In this document: positions 56,457-64,000 of the stretch, one piece after another
Layout of the letters: every line of letters begins with the position of its first letter
Numbering within the stretch: the stretch's first letter is position 1
Assembly (NCBI RefSeq): GCF_014648435.1
Contig: NZ_BMRC01000003.1
Span: 496,001-560,000, forward strand
Direction: 5' to 3'
Origin: Nonomuraea spiralis
GTDB lineage: Bacteria; Actinomycetota; Actinomycetes; Streptosporangiales; Streptosporangiaceae
DNA: 64,000 nt
Notes under the pieces: model-generated
Databases searched by the model: none
The model's input: the letters and a program-made list of their open reading frames with translations, nothing else
What the model was told of the DNA's origin: nothing
Position numbers and translations under genes: made by a program

Positions 56457-58943
56457 GTGTTCGTCGGACGTGAGGCCGAGCTGGGCCGGCTGGCCGCGGT
56501 GCGGGACCGTGCCCCGGGCGCGGCGCTGGTCGTGGGGGAGGCGGGGATCGGCAAGTCCGCGCTGGTCGCGGAGTTCGTCCGCGGGCTGGACGCGCTGGTC
56601 GCCGAGGGTGGGGCCGATCCCGGCGGGCCGGCGTACGCGCCGTTCGTGCCCGTGCTGCGCCGCCTGGTCAGGGAGTACGGCGCCGGGCTCGTACCGGGCG
56701 GCGGGCGCAGGGGGCTGGCGTGCCTGCTGCCCGAGCTGGGGGAGCTGGACGACACGCCCGACCTGGGCCGGGCCCGGCTGTTCGAGGAGGTGCTGCTGCT
56801 GGTCGAGCGGGCCGCCGAGCGCCGTCCCCTGGTGCTCGTACTTGAGGACCTGCACTGGGCCGACCAGGCCGGCCGCGACCTGCTGGTGTTCCTGCTGCGC
56901 AACCTCATGCGTCCCGGCGTGACGGTGGTCGCGACCTCGCGCGAGCCGCTGCGGCTGCCCGGCGCGGAGGTGATCAGGGTGCCGCCGCTCGGCCGCGACG
57001 AGGTGGCCCGCCTGCTCGGCCGCGACGACGTGGACGCGATCATGGCGCGCAGCGAGGGCAACCCGCTGTTCGCCGAGGCGCTGGCCGACGCGGGCGCCAC
57101 GACCCCCGCCTCGCTGCGCGAACTGCTGCTCGCCGGCGCCGAGAAACTGCCGGGAGCCGGGCTCGACGTGTTGCGGATCGCCGCCGTCGCCGGGCGCAGG
57201 ACGCCCCACGAGGTGCTGCGCCAGGTCGCCGGGCTCGACGACCTGGCGCTCGACGAGGCGCTGCGGCCGGTCGTACGGGCCCGGCTGCTGCTCGTGGACG
57301 GCGACGCCTACGTCTTCCGGCACGCGCTCATCCGCGAGGCGGTCTACGACGACCTGCTCCCCGGCGAACGCCGCCGCCTGCACGCCCGCTGCGCCCCCGC
57401 CCAGCCCGACCTGGCCGCCGACCACTGGCACGCCGCCGGGGACGGGCCGCGCGCCTTCGAGGCCGCCTGGCGGGCCCGCAGATGGGACCTCGTACTGGAG
57501 CTGTGGGCGTACGCGGACGGCCAGGACCACGCCGAGGTGCTCGAACACGCCGCCAGGGACGCCCTGTGCGAAGGCGCCGCCCACCGCGCCGAGGACCTGG
57601 CCACCAGGGCCCTGGCCGAGATCTCCGACCCGCTGCGCGCGGCCCACCTGCTGGAGCTGCGCGTCGCGATCCGCGACCTGCTCGGCGAGGAGGGACTGGA
57701 CGACCTGCGCGAGGCCGTCCGCCTGGCCCCGCGCGAGTCCAGGCTGCTCGGCGCCCTGGCCCGCACACTGGCCTGGAACGGCCAGGACGACGAGGCCCGC
57801 GCCCTGGCCGAGCAGGCGTACGGGCTGGGCGACGCCAGGTCCCTGGCCACCCTTGCCGAGCTCACCGCGCTCGACGGCGACCTCGCCACCGCCTCGGCGC
57901 TGTACGCCCGCGCCAGGACCGCCGCGCCCGACGACGACGCCCTGCTCGTGTCGTACGCCAGCGAGGCCGACGTGTTGCAGGCCGCCGGCGAGCACGTCAA
58001 GGCCGAGGCCGTCGCCCGCCGCGGCATCGCCGAGGCCGCCCGCCTGGGCCTGGCCCGCGCGCGCGGCGCCCACCTGGCGGCGAACCTGGCCGAGCCGCTG
58101 GCCTCGCTGGGCCGCTGGCGGGAGGCGCGCGAGGCCGCCGCGCTCGCGCTCGCGCTCGACCCGCCGCCGATCTACCGCGCCTGGATCCTGCTCGTGCTCG
58201 GCTGGGTCGCCGTGCAGGAGGGCTCGCTCGCCGAGGCCGCCCGCCTGCTGGCGCAGGCCCGGCCGCTGATGCGCGGCCGGTCGCGCGGCTACGACTCCTG
58301 CCTGGAGCCCGACCTGCTGGAATGCCGCCTGGCCGAGGCCGGGGGTGACCTGGGACGGGCCGGCCGGCTGATCGACCACGTGTTGTCGGAGCACGATCTC
58401 ACGCGCAGCCGCCGCTACGCCTGGCCGCTGCTGGCCCTCGCCGCCCGCATCGGACGCGTACGCGCCGCGCCCGCCGGTCTGGCCACCGTCGGGCGGGTGC
58501 AGGAGGCGTACCGGGCCACGTTCGAGGCCGAGTGCGGCGGCTCGTGGGCGGAGGCGGTGGCCGCCTGGCGGGCGGTGGGGCAGCCGTACGAGCTGGGGCA
58601 GGCGCTGGTCAGGGCGGCCGAGCAGGACCCCGCGCGGGCCCGCGAGCCGCTGCGCGAGGCCCTGGCCGTCGCCGCCGCGCTCGGCGCGGAGCCCCTGCGG
58701 CGGCGGGCCGAGGCGGCGGCCGCCACCGCGCGGGTCGCCCTGTCCGCGGCGCCGGGGTTGTCGGTCCGCGAGCTGGAGGTGCTCGGCCTGGTCGCCGAGG
58801 GGCTGAGCAACAGGCAGATCGCCGAGCGGCTGTTCATCTCGGCCAGGACCTCCGGCGTGCACGTGTCGAACATCATGGCCAAGCTCGGCGCCGCCTCCCG
58901 CGTCGAGGCCGCCGCCGTGGCCCGCAGAACCGGGCTGATATGA
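56457..58943 (+). CDS. LuxR-family ATPase regulator (LAL type)
   Basis: Encodes 828 residues from GTG. An AAA_16 ATPase domain comes first with FVGREAELGRL and Walker A VGEAGIGKSALV (about 25-36) and Walker B LVLVLEDLHWADQ. The middle is a TPR-like helical region. The C-terminus is a LuxR helix-turn-helix (about 765-820: LSVRELEVLGLVAEGLSNRQIAERLFISARTSGVHVSNIM in blocks). It is a LAL regulator, slightly shorter than MalT. CATAAT at 56444-56449 lies 7 bases before the start, suggesting a leaderless message. It overlaps the inositol-phosphate synthase gene as ATGA. Confidence 0.9.
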   Translation: MFVGREAELGRLAAVRDRAPGAALVVGEAGIGKSALVAEFVRGLDALVAEGGADPGGPAYAPFVPVLRRLVREYGAGLVPGGGRRGLACLLPELGELDDTPDLGRARLFEEVLLLVERAAERRPLVLVLEDLHWADQAGRDLLVFLLRNLMRPGVTVVATSREPLRLPGAEVIRVPPLGRDEVARLLGRDDVDAIMARSEGNPLFAEALADAGATTPASLRELLLAGAEKLPGAGLDVLRIAAVAGRRTPHEVLRQVAGLDDLALDEALRPVVRARLLLVDGDAYVFRHALIREAVYDDLLPGERRRLHARCAPAQPDLAADHWHAAGDGPRAFEAAWRARRWDLVLELWAYADGQDHAEVLEHAARDALCEGAAHRAEDLATRALAEISDPLRAAHLLELRVAIRDLLGEEGLDDLREAVRLAPRESRLLGALARTLAWNGQDDEARALAEQAYGLGDARSLATLAELTALDGDLATASALYARARTAAPDDDALLVSYASEADVLQAAGEHVKAEAVARRGIAEAARLGLARARGAHLAANLAEPLASLGRWREAREAAALALALDPPPIYRAWILLVLGWVAVQEGSLAEAARLLAQARPLMRGRSRGYDSCLEPDLLECRLAEAGGDLGRAGRLIDHVLSEHDLTRSRRYAWPLLALAARIGRVRAAPAGLATVGRVQEAYRATFEAECGGSWAEAVAAWRAVGQPYELGQALVRAAEQDPARAREPLREALAVAAALGAEPLRRRAEAAAATARVALSAAPGLSVRELEVLGLVAEGLSNRQIAERLFISARTSGVHVSNIMAKLGAASRVEAAAVARRTGLI

Positions 58944-59923
58944 ACGTCCGCATGACAACCGTGAACGTCGCCCTGATCGGTGTTGGAAACTGCGCGTCGT
59001 CCCTCGTACAAGGGGTCGAGCACTACCGGGACGGCGACGCGCCCGGCCTGCTCAACCCCGTGTGCGCCGGCTACGCCGTCTCCGACGTGCGCTTCACCGC
59101 GGCCTTCGACGTCGGCCGCGCCAAGCTCGGCCTGGACCTGTCACAGGCGATCTGGGCCGAGCCGAACAACGCGCGCCGCTTCGCCGACGTGCCCCACCTG
59201 GGCGTGCCGGTGCGGGAGGGCGTCCTGGCCGACGGCGTGGGGGCGGGCTCGGCCGAGCTGGTCGACCCGAGCGGCGGCACCACCGTCGCCGACGTGGCCG
59301 CCCACCTGCGTGAGACCGGCTCGCACGTCGTGGTGAACTTCCTGCCCACCGGCGCCCAGCGTGCCACCGAGCTGTACGCCGAGGCCGCGGTCGAGGCCGG
59401 CTGCGCGTTCGTCAACTGCATGCCGGCCGTGCTCGCCCGTTCCGAACGGTGGCGCGACCGCTTCGCCGCGGCCGGGCTGCCGCTGCTCGGCGACGACCTG
59501 AAGAGCTCCTTCGGCGCCACCCTCGTGCACCGCGCCCTGGTCGACGCCCTGACCGCGAACGGCGTGCGCCTGACCGCCGGCCACCAGCTCCTCGCCGGGG
59601 GCAACATGGACTTCGCCAACCTCCAGGACCCGGCCAGGATGGCGGACAAGCGGGCCACCAAGACGACCGGCGCCGGCACCTCCATCCACGTCGGCGCCCA
59701 GTACCTGCCCTTCCTGGACGACCGCAAGATCGCGTTCATCCGGCTGGAGGGCGAGGGGTTCGGCGGTTCGCCGCTGGAGGTGGAGCTGCGCATGGTCGTG
59801 GAGGACTCGCCGAGCGCGGCGGGCAACGTCCTCGACGCCGTACGGCACGCCAGGGCCGCCCTCGACGCGGGCGGCGGCGGCTTCCTGCGGGAGATCTCGG
59901 CCTCTCTCATGAAGGCGGTCTGA
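58940..59923 (+). CDS. ino1: Myo-inositol-1-phosphate synthase
   Basis: Encodes 327 residues from ATG overlapping the regulator stop as ATGA (a start at 58952 gives 323). The NAD-binding motif is LIGVGNCASSLVQG. Conserved catalytic blocks are LLGDDLKSSFGATLVHRAL and GNMDFANL, with Lys residues that bind the phosphate. The product would be L-myo-inositol-1-phosphate from glucose-6-phosphate, feeding phosphatidylinositol and mycothiol. It is shorter than the 360-residue mycobacterial Ino1. Overlap with a regulator gene is unusual for this enzyme. Confidence 0.85.
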   Translation: MNVRMTTVNVALIGVGNCASSLVQGVEHYRDGDAPGLLNPVCAGYAVSDVRFTAAFDVGRAKLGLDLSQAIWAEPNNARRFADVPHLGVPVREGVLADGVGAGSAELVDPSGGTTVADVAAHLRETGSHVVVNFLPTGAQRATELYAEAAVEAGCAFVNCMPAVLARSERWRDRFAAAGLPLLGDDLKSSFGATLVHRALVDALTANGVRLTAGHQLLAGGNMDFANLQDPARMADKRATKTTGAGTSIHVGAQYLPFLDDRKIAFIRLEGEGFGGSPLEVELRMVVEDSPSAAGNVLDAVRHARAALDAGGGGFLREISASLMKAV

Positions 59924-59980
59924 ACCGCCGGTCCGTGCCGCTCCCGGGCACGGACCGCCTGTCGGTGGCAGGCTGGGAGG

Positions 59981-60781
59981 ATGCGTCTGGCGACCTGGAA
60001 CGTGAACTCGGTCAAGGCACGGCTGCCGCGCCTGCTCGACTGGCTGGCCGGGACCGAGCCCGACATCGTCTGCCTTCAGGAGACCAAGTGTCCCGCGGAG
60101 TCGTTCCCCGTGGCGGAGGTGAGCGAGCTCGGCTACGCCGCCGCCGCCCACGGCGACGGCCGGTGGAACGGCGTCGCGGTGTTGTCGAGGGTGGGGCTGG
60201 AGGAGGTCACGCTGAGCTTCCCAGGCGAACCCGGCTTCGCCGAGCTCGACGGCGTGGGCGCCGCCCGTCCCGAGGCCCGCGCGCTCGGCGCGACCTGCGG
60301 CGGCCTGCGGGTCTGGTCCCTGTACGCGCCCAACGGCCGGGCGCTCGACTCCCCTCACTACGCCTACAAGCTGGCCTGGTTCGCCGCGCTGCGGGACGCG
60401 CTGGCCGAGGAGATGGGCACGCCGCTGGTGGCCTGCGGCGACTACAACGTGGCGCCGACCGACGCCGACGTCTGGGATCCCGCACTGTTCGTCGGCGCCA
60501 CGCACGTCACCCCCGCCGAACGCCAGGCGCTCGCCGAGCTGCTGGATCTCGGGCTGCACGACGTGGTCCCGACGCCGATGAAGGGGCCGCACCCGTACAC
60601 GTACTGGGATTATCGGGCCGGGATGTTCCACCAGAACAAGGGCATGCGAATCGACCTGGTGTACGCCTCCACCGACGTCGCGGAACGGGTCAGGAAGGCG
60701 TACGTCGACCGCGAGGCGCGCAAAGGGAAAGGGCCGTCCGATCACGCGCCCATCGTGGTGGATCTCGACCCGATTAATTAA
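59981..60781 (+). CDS. xthA: Exodeoxyribonuclease III
   Basis: Encodes 266 residues with GGGAGG directly before ATG. The endonuclease/exonuclease/phosphatase fold is clear: RLATWNVNSVKARLPRLL, CLQETKC (metal-binding Glu), ACGDYNVAPTDADVW (catalytic Asp-Asn), and the final SDHAPIVVDL (Asp-His pair). It should act as AP endonuclease and 3'-5' exonuclease in base excision repair. It is in the usual length range. Confidence 0.93.
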   Translation: MRLATWNVNSVKARLPRLLDWLAGTEPDIVCLQETKCPAESFPVAEVSELGYAAAAHGDGRWNGVAVLSRVGLEEVTLSFPGEPGFAELDGVGAARPEARALGATCGGLRVWSLYAPNGRALDSPHYAYKLAWFAALRDALAEEMGTPLVACGDYNVAPTDADVWDPALFVGATHVTPAERQALAELLDLGLHDVVPTPMKGPHPYTYWDYRAGMFHQNKGMRIDLVYASTDVAERVRKAYVDREARKGKGPSDHAPIVVDLDPIN

Positions 60782-60865
60782 TCCCAAACAGCTGTGATGC
60801 GAGTATCGTAAGTGTCCACTGTGCGGGGGCATAGCTTCTTCAAGACCGACAAAGGGGGCCGTGTC

Positions 60866-61102
60866 GTGGAACCTGCCGATGGTCGTGTCATCCTCTTCGT
60901 CCTCATCGGGCTGGCATTGTTCGCACTCGGACGCCGCTTCCAGAACATGATCATGCTCAGGCAGGTCTGGAAGCAAACGCAAAGGCAGGTGACGGTCCGG
61001 CGGGAGACCGCGCACCACGCGGTGAAGGGTTTGGTCGGCGTCACCGCGGTCGCGGCATTCGTCATCTGGCTCGCGATCAATCTCAATCGGATAATGAGTT
61101 GA
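60866..61102 (+). CDS. Small two-helix membrane protein
   Basis: Encodes 78 residues from GTG at 60866 with AAAGGGGGCC upstream; an in-frame GTG at 60812 would add 18 polar residues. Two hydrophobic helices (VILFVLIGLALFALG and VGVTAVAAFVIWLAI) flank a basic amphipathic stretch with QVWKQTQRQVTVRRETAHH. A TATCGT -10 at 60804-60809 fits a leader of about 50 bases before the shorter start. No family recognised. Confidence 0.66.
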   Translation: MEPADGRVILFVLIGLALFALGRRFQNMIMLRQVWKQTQRQVTVRRETAHHAVKGLVGVTAVAAFVIWLAINLNRIMS

Positions 61103-61156
61103 CCGCCATTAGCTGATTACCGCGATCATCCTGGACGGCGGCGCAGGTTCCATGTG

Positions 61157-61288
61157 GTGAGCGCCGCTATCCGGGACGGCGGCGGCGCAGGCTTCATGTG
61201 GTGAGCGCCGCTATCCGGGACGGCGGCGGCGCAGGCTTCATGTGGTGAGCGCCGCTATCCGGGACGGCGGCGGCGCAGGCTCCATGCG
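61157..61288. repeat. 44-base tandem repeat, three full copies plus partial, overlapping the cobD end
   Basis: Copies at 61157-61200 and 61201-61244 are identical; 61245-61288 differs at two bases; a partial, degenerate unit precedes them from about 61130. Each begins GTGAGCGCCGCTATCCGGGA. The third copy contains the cobD stop (61255-61257) and last codons, so the gene's end has been duplicated downstream. Each unit can form a GCGCCG/CGGCGC hairpin. Confidence 0.9.
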
Positions 61289-62190
61289 GTGAGCACGGCG
61301 AGTCCTGCCGCGGCCAATCCGACCGCGCGGGTGAGGCGGGCGGCGCGCCGGATGTCCTTGACGTCCGGCTTGGGGCCGTCGCCCATCGTGGGACGGTGCT
61401 CGACCCTGCCGCCGTACACGTTCGTGCCGCCGAGGGTGACGCCGAGCGCGCCGGCGAAGGCGGCCTCGCACCTGCCCGCGTTCGGGCTGGGGTGGCGGTG
61501 GCCGTCCCGCCGCAGCACCCGCAGCGCCTTCGCGGGCGCGGGCGCCAGCGCCGCCGTCAGCAGCCCGGTCACCCGTGCCGGTACGTAGTTCGCCACGTCG
61601 TCCAGCCTGGCCGCCGCCCAGCCGAACCGTTCGTAGCGGGGGGAGTGGTGGCCGATCATGGCGTCCAGCGTGTTGACCGCCCGGTAGGCCAGCAATCCGG
61701 GAACGCCCGCCACCGCGCCCCAGAACAGCGGGGCCACCACGGCGTCGGAGGTGTTCTCCGCGAGCGACTCCACCGTCGCCCTGGCCAGCTCCGGCGCTTC
61801 CAGCCGGGAGGGGTCGCGGCCGCACAGGTGGGGGAGCCGGGCCCTGGCCCGCCGGAGATCGCCCTGCTCCAGGGCCTCGGCCATGTGCGTGCCCTCGCGG
61901 GCGAGGGTGGTGCCGCCGAGCACCGCCCAGGTGGCGAGCGCCGTCACCGCCGTACGGACGGTCCGGTCGCCGCTGTTCTGAGCCAGGACGCCGAGTGCGG
62001 TCGCGCCGCCGACGCAGATCCCAACATGCGCGACGCCGCGCCACCTCGTGTCGCCGTACGACGACTTCTCCAGCTTCGCCGCCGCCCGTCCGAAGAGGGC
62101 GACAGGATGGGCGGAGCTACGCGGGTCGCCAAGAACCTGGTCAAGCGCGACACCGAGGGCGAGACCTAGCGGGTCATACCAAATGCGCAT
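61255..62190 (-). CDS. cobD: Adenosylcobinamide-phosphate synthase (CobD/CbiB)
   Basis: Encodes 311 residues from ATG at 62190 (MRIWYDPLGLALGVALDQVLGDP); 62199 is an alternative. Typical CobD blocks: DPRSSAHPVALFGRAAAKLE, LVESLAENTSDAVVAPLFWGAVAG (in part), YRAVNTLDAMIGHHSPRYERFGWAAARLDDVANYVPARVT (in blocks) and the C-terminal GGTNVYGGRVEHRPTMG. It has about five membrane helices. It joins aminopropanol phosphate (or threonine-derived side chain) to cobyric acid in B12 synthesis. It overlaps the phosphotransferase gene by 17 bases. Confidence 0.93.
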   Translation of the reverse strand: MRIWYDPLGLALGVALDQVLGDPRSSAHPVALFGRAAAKLEKSSYGDTRWRGVAHVGICVGGATALGVLAQNSGDRTVRTAVTALATWAVLGGTTLAREGTHMAEALEQGDLRRARARLPHLCGRDPSRLEAPELARATVESLAENTSDAVVAPLFWGAVAGVPGLLAYRAVNTLDAMIGHHSPRYERFGWAAARLDDVANYVPARVTGLLTAALAPAPAKALRVLRRDGHRHPSPNAGRCEAAFAGALGVTLGGTNVYGGRVEHRPTMGDGPKPDVKDIRRAARLTRAVGLAAAGLAVLTAWSLRRRRPG

Positions 62191-63103
62191 GAAGCTCATC
62201 TTCGTGCACATCCAGCCAGGCCGCAGCCCGCCGGATACGCTGGCCCGCGCCGCCCGTCCACATCTTGGCCCAGTTGCCGCCCGCGGCCGCGCGGGTGCGC
62301 ATGACGTCGTAGGAGCGGTGGAAGCGCAACCTGGACAGTTCGAGCAGGCGCCGCCGCTCGCGGGGCGGCAGGCCGTACGCGTCGCAGAACAGGCGGATCC
62401 GGGCACCGACGTCGACGTTGCGCTGGAGCGGATGACGGTCGACGGGGTCGGCGATCGGGGCCCAATGGCGCAGGGTGGTGACGATGTCGAACAGGCGGGT
62501 GGTCGGACGGGCCAGATCGAAGTCGATCAGCGCGCAGGGCGTGGCGGCGGGCGTGGCGGTGGGTGTGGCGGGGGGTTTGGCAGTGGGTGTGCCAGTGGGC
62601 GGCGGGATGAGCGTGGGCGGCGGGGCGGGCGTGGGCGGTGGGATGAGCGTGGGTGTGGTGGTGGGCTGGAGGTAGGTCGTCGTGGTGGCGTCCTGGCGGA
62701 AGACCACGTTGTCCGGCGTTAAATCGCAATGTCCGATGATCTCCGGCGCGCGGTCGTCGTTCGACCCGCCTTCCCACCCGCCTGCGGACAACGAGAACCC
62801 CGCCGTCGCGTCGTGGAACTCCCGTACCAGCACGGCCAGATCAGCCAGGAACGCATCGGTCGAACTCGCCGGCACCAACCCGCTCCGCCCAGGGACGTAC
62901 GTGAGGATCTCGCGTCCTGACCCGTCCGTCCCCACGACCCGCGGCGCACCCCCGAACCCGGCTGACTCAAGGTGTCTGAGCAGGGCGTGCACGGCGGGCG
63001 TGGCCGGACCGACCGGCCTGCGCACCGTGTCACCGACGCGCACCACCCCGTCTGTCACGTCCCCGCCCTGCAGCGGAATCTCATGCAGGAGCGTCGCGAC
63101 CAT
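62174..63103 (-). CDS. APH-family phosphotransferase with Thr/Pro-rich insertion
   Basis: Encodes 309 residues from ATG at 63103. The kinase-like fold shows RRPVGPATPAVHALLRHLE, the catalytic loop IIGHCDLTPDNVVF (about 122-135, with Leu coded by TTA at 62720-62722) and the metal-binding IDFDLARPTTRLFD (about 190-203). Between these two motifs lies about 47 residues of low-complexity Thr/Pro/Ala-rich sequence (TLIPPPTPAPPPTLIPPP), absent from ordinary APH enzymes. The fold may tolerate it as a loop next to the active site. The substrate is unknown: aminoglycoside, homoserine or choline-like. Confidence 0.82.
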   Translation of the reverse strand: MVATLLHEIPLQGGDVTDGVVRVGDTVRRPVGPATPAVHALLRHLESAGFGGAPRVVGTDGSGREILTYVPGRSGLVPASSTDAFLADLAVLVREFHDATAGFSLSAGGWEGGSNDDRAPEIIGHCDLTPDNVVFRQDATTTTYLQPTTTPTLIPPPTPAPPPTLIPPPTGTPTAKPPATPTATPAATPCALIDFDLARPTTRLFDIVTTLRHWAPIADPVDRHPLQRNVDVGARIRLFCDAYGLPPRERRRLLELSRLRFHRSYDVMRTRAAAGGNWAKMWTGGAGQRIRRAAAWLDVHEDELHAHLV

Positions 63104-63505
63104 GCCACAACAGCTTAGCCCCATTTGCCCCACGCCCGCCTGCACTTTCCCTTCCCCCACCCGACCTCCCCGCCCCACCTGAACCCCCGCTTACGCGGCC
63201 CTCCGGTCTGTGTGGTCTTTCGGTCTGTGCGGCCCTTCGGTTGTGCGGTCCTTCGGCCCGTAGGCCCCGCCTCTACCTCACTCCCTTGCGTGACCTTCGC
63301 TGCACCAGCCCTACCTTTTGCGACGGGAAGCGGCGACGGGAAGCTGCGATGAGCAGCGGCGACGGGAAGCGGCGACGGGAAGCAGCGGCGGGAAGCAGCG
63401 GCGCTGAACAGCGGTAACGCGGACACAGACGGGCCGGATCCTCAAGACGCCAGGCCGAGTGTCGTACCACCCGCCCACCCCTCACCACCCCTAGCCTGAG
63501 GAACC
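63104..63505. other. Intergenic region of 402 bases with tandem repeats
   Basis: No supported gene is seen. The first 200 bases are Pro-codon-like and T/C-rich with repeated CGGTCTGTG-type words near 63205-63250. A regular 13-base tandem array occupies 63321-63411. The region should contain the divergent promoters of the APH gene and the ZIP gene. Confidence 0.6.
63321..63411. repeat. Seven tandem copies of a 13-base unit
   Basis: Units start at 63321, 63334, 63347, 63360, 63373, 63386 and 63399, with consensus CGACGGGAAGCGG. Four are near-identical and three have two to five changes. The period is not a multiple of three and no frame is conserved, so it is non-coding. Confidence 0.85.
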
Positions 63506-64000
63506 GTGCCTATCCTGCTCTCCTTGGCGGCCTTCCTCATGACGCTGCTGGGCGGGCTGGTGGCCGACCGCGTCAAGAACAACCGCCACCTCGTCCTCGG
63601 CGCCGCCGCGGGCGTGATGCTCGGCGTGGTGGCCTTCGACCTCCTGCCGGAAGCTCTCACCCGGGACGCCGTCGAAGTCCTCGGCGTGCCCCTCCCGATG
63701 CTCATGTTCGCCCTGGCGTTCCTGGGCATCCACATCGTCGAACGCGCCATGGGCATGCACATCGCCCACGAGAGCGACTACGCCGTCCACCGCCACGCCC
63801 GCGCCGGCGTAGGCATCGCAGCGGGATCCGCCCTGGTCATCCACAGCTTCCTGGACGGCGCCGCCATCGGCGCCTCCTACCAGGCGGACGCCTCCCTCGC
63901 CGTGGCCGTGGCGATAGGTGTCATCGCGCACGACTTCACCGACGGCTTCAACACGTACACGATCACGTCTCTGTACGGAAACGCCCGCCGCCGCGCCCTC
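63506..64000 (+). CDS. ZIP-family metal transporter, C-terminus beyond window
   Basis: Runs off the right edge; 165 codons are visible from GTG at 63506 (GAGGA five bases upstream). Hydrophobic helices are evident, with the ZIP helix 4 metal motif HSFLDGAAIGAS near residue 114 and the helix 5 motif IAHDFTDGFNT near 145, where HE is replaced by HD. A His-rich loop (AMGMHIAHESDYAVHRHARA) separates helices 3 and 4. The metal is probably zinc or another divalent ion. The substitution at the second site is worth noting. Confidence 0.82.
   Translation, partial: MPILLSLAAFLMTLLGGLVADRVKNNRHLVLGAAAGVMLGVVAFDLLPEALTRDAVEVLGVPLPMLMFALAFLGIHIVERAMGMHIAHESDYAVHRHARAGVGIAAGSALVIHSFLDGAAIGASYQADASLAVAVAIGVIAHDFTDGFNTYTITSLYGNARRRAL

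Noticed and set aside
61157..61288. CRISPR-like or IS-end repeat.
   Set aside because: Copies are directly adjacent, without unique spacers, and share sequence with the cobD end; a minisatellite explains it.
63321..63411. CRISPR array.
   Set aside because: Units are 13 bases with no spacers and no cas genes are present; it is a simple tandem repeat.

Overview
The window is high-GC DNA (roughly 70% GC by eye) with dense genes, frequent GTG starts, many start/stop overlaps and typical actinobacterial families: a BTAD/SARP-type regulator, a conservon-type sensor kinase with DUF742, a MEDS/HATPase protein, DUF1707, DUF4184, DUF2079, a group 2 sigma factor and an inositol-phosphate synthase. I infer a chromosome of a filamentous actinomycete, probably a Nonomuraea-like member of the Streptosporangiaceae. 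I see no phage, insertion sequence, CRISPR array or rRNA.

1-7605 is one long leftward operon for an exported polysaccharide: small membrane protein, CelD-like acyltransferase, two GT2 glycosyltransferases, NodB deacetylase, Wzx-like flippase and a polymerase-like membrane protein that runs off the left edge. Most junctions are ATGA/GTGA overlaps. 7880-17300 holds an ECF sigma factor fused to its own membrane anti-sigma and sensor part, a binding-protein/VWA protein, a CDF transporter, a SpoU methyltransferase, a PGRP amidase, a truncated globin, a DD-carboxypeptidase and small proteins. 17279-27719 has a DedA-like protein behind a near-consensus iron box, a large BTAD regulator, and a lipid/glycan group (LPG-synthase-like membrane protein, PIG-L deacetylase, GT4, epimerase, DUF2079). 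27809-37629 is accessory metabolism: a TetR/FAD-monooxygenase pair, a Rieske oxygenase, LtrA, a MerR/aldo-keto reductase pair, a USP and an APC permease.

37749-42387 is the most interesting stretch: a small SpoU methyltransferase, then a probably leaderless 10-residue leader peptide with tandem Met codons and competing hairpins in front of a divergent methionyl-tRNA synthetase, followed by a phosphotriesterase-like hydrolase and a STAS protein paired with a TTA-containing group 2 sigma factor. 42529-48479 has Tex with an RGG tail, a cytosine deaminase-like amidohydrolase, an RpiB-like isomerase and an atypical CAU tRNA. 48610-64000 has a MarR/MFS pair, a reduced conservon, an orphan oligopeptide-binding lipoprotein, a LuxR-type ATPase regulator overlapping an inositol-phosphate synthase gene, exonuclease III, CobD, an APH-fold kinase with a Thr/Pro-rich insert, and the start of a ZIP transporter.

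Coordinates come from reading the sequence. Start codons are judgement calls based on overlaps, Shine-Dalgarno sites and family N-termini. Functions are family-level inferences; no similarity search was run.
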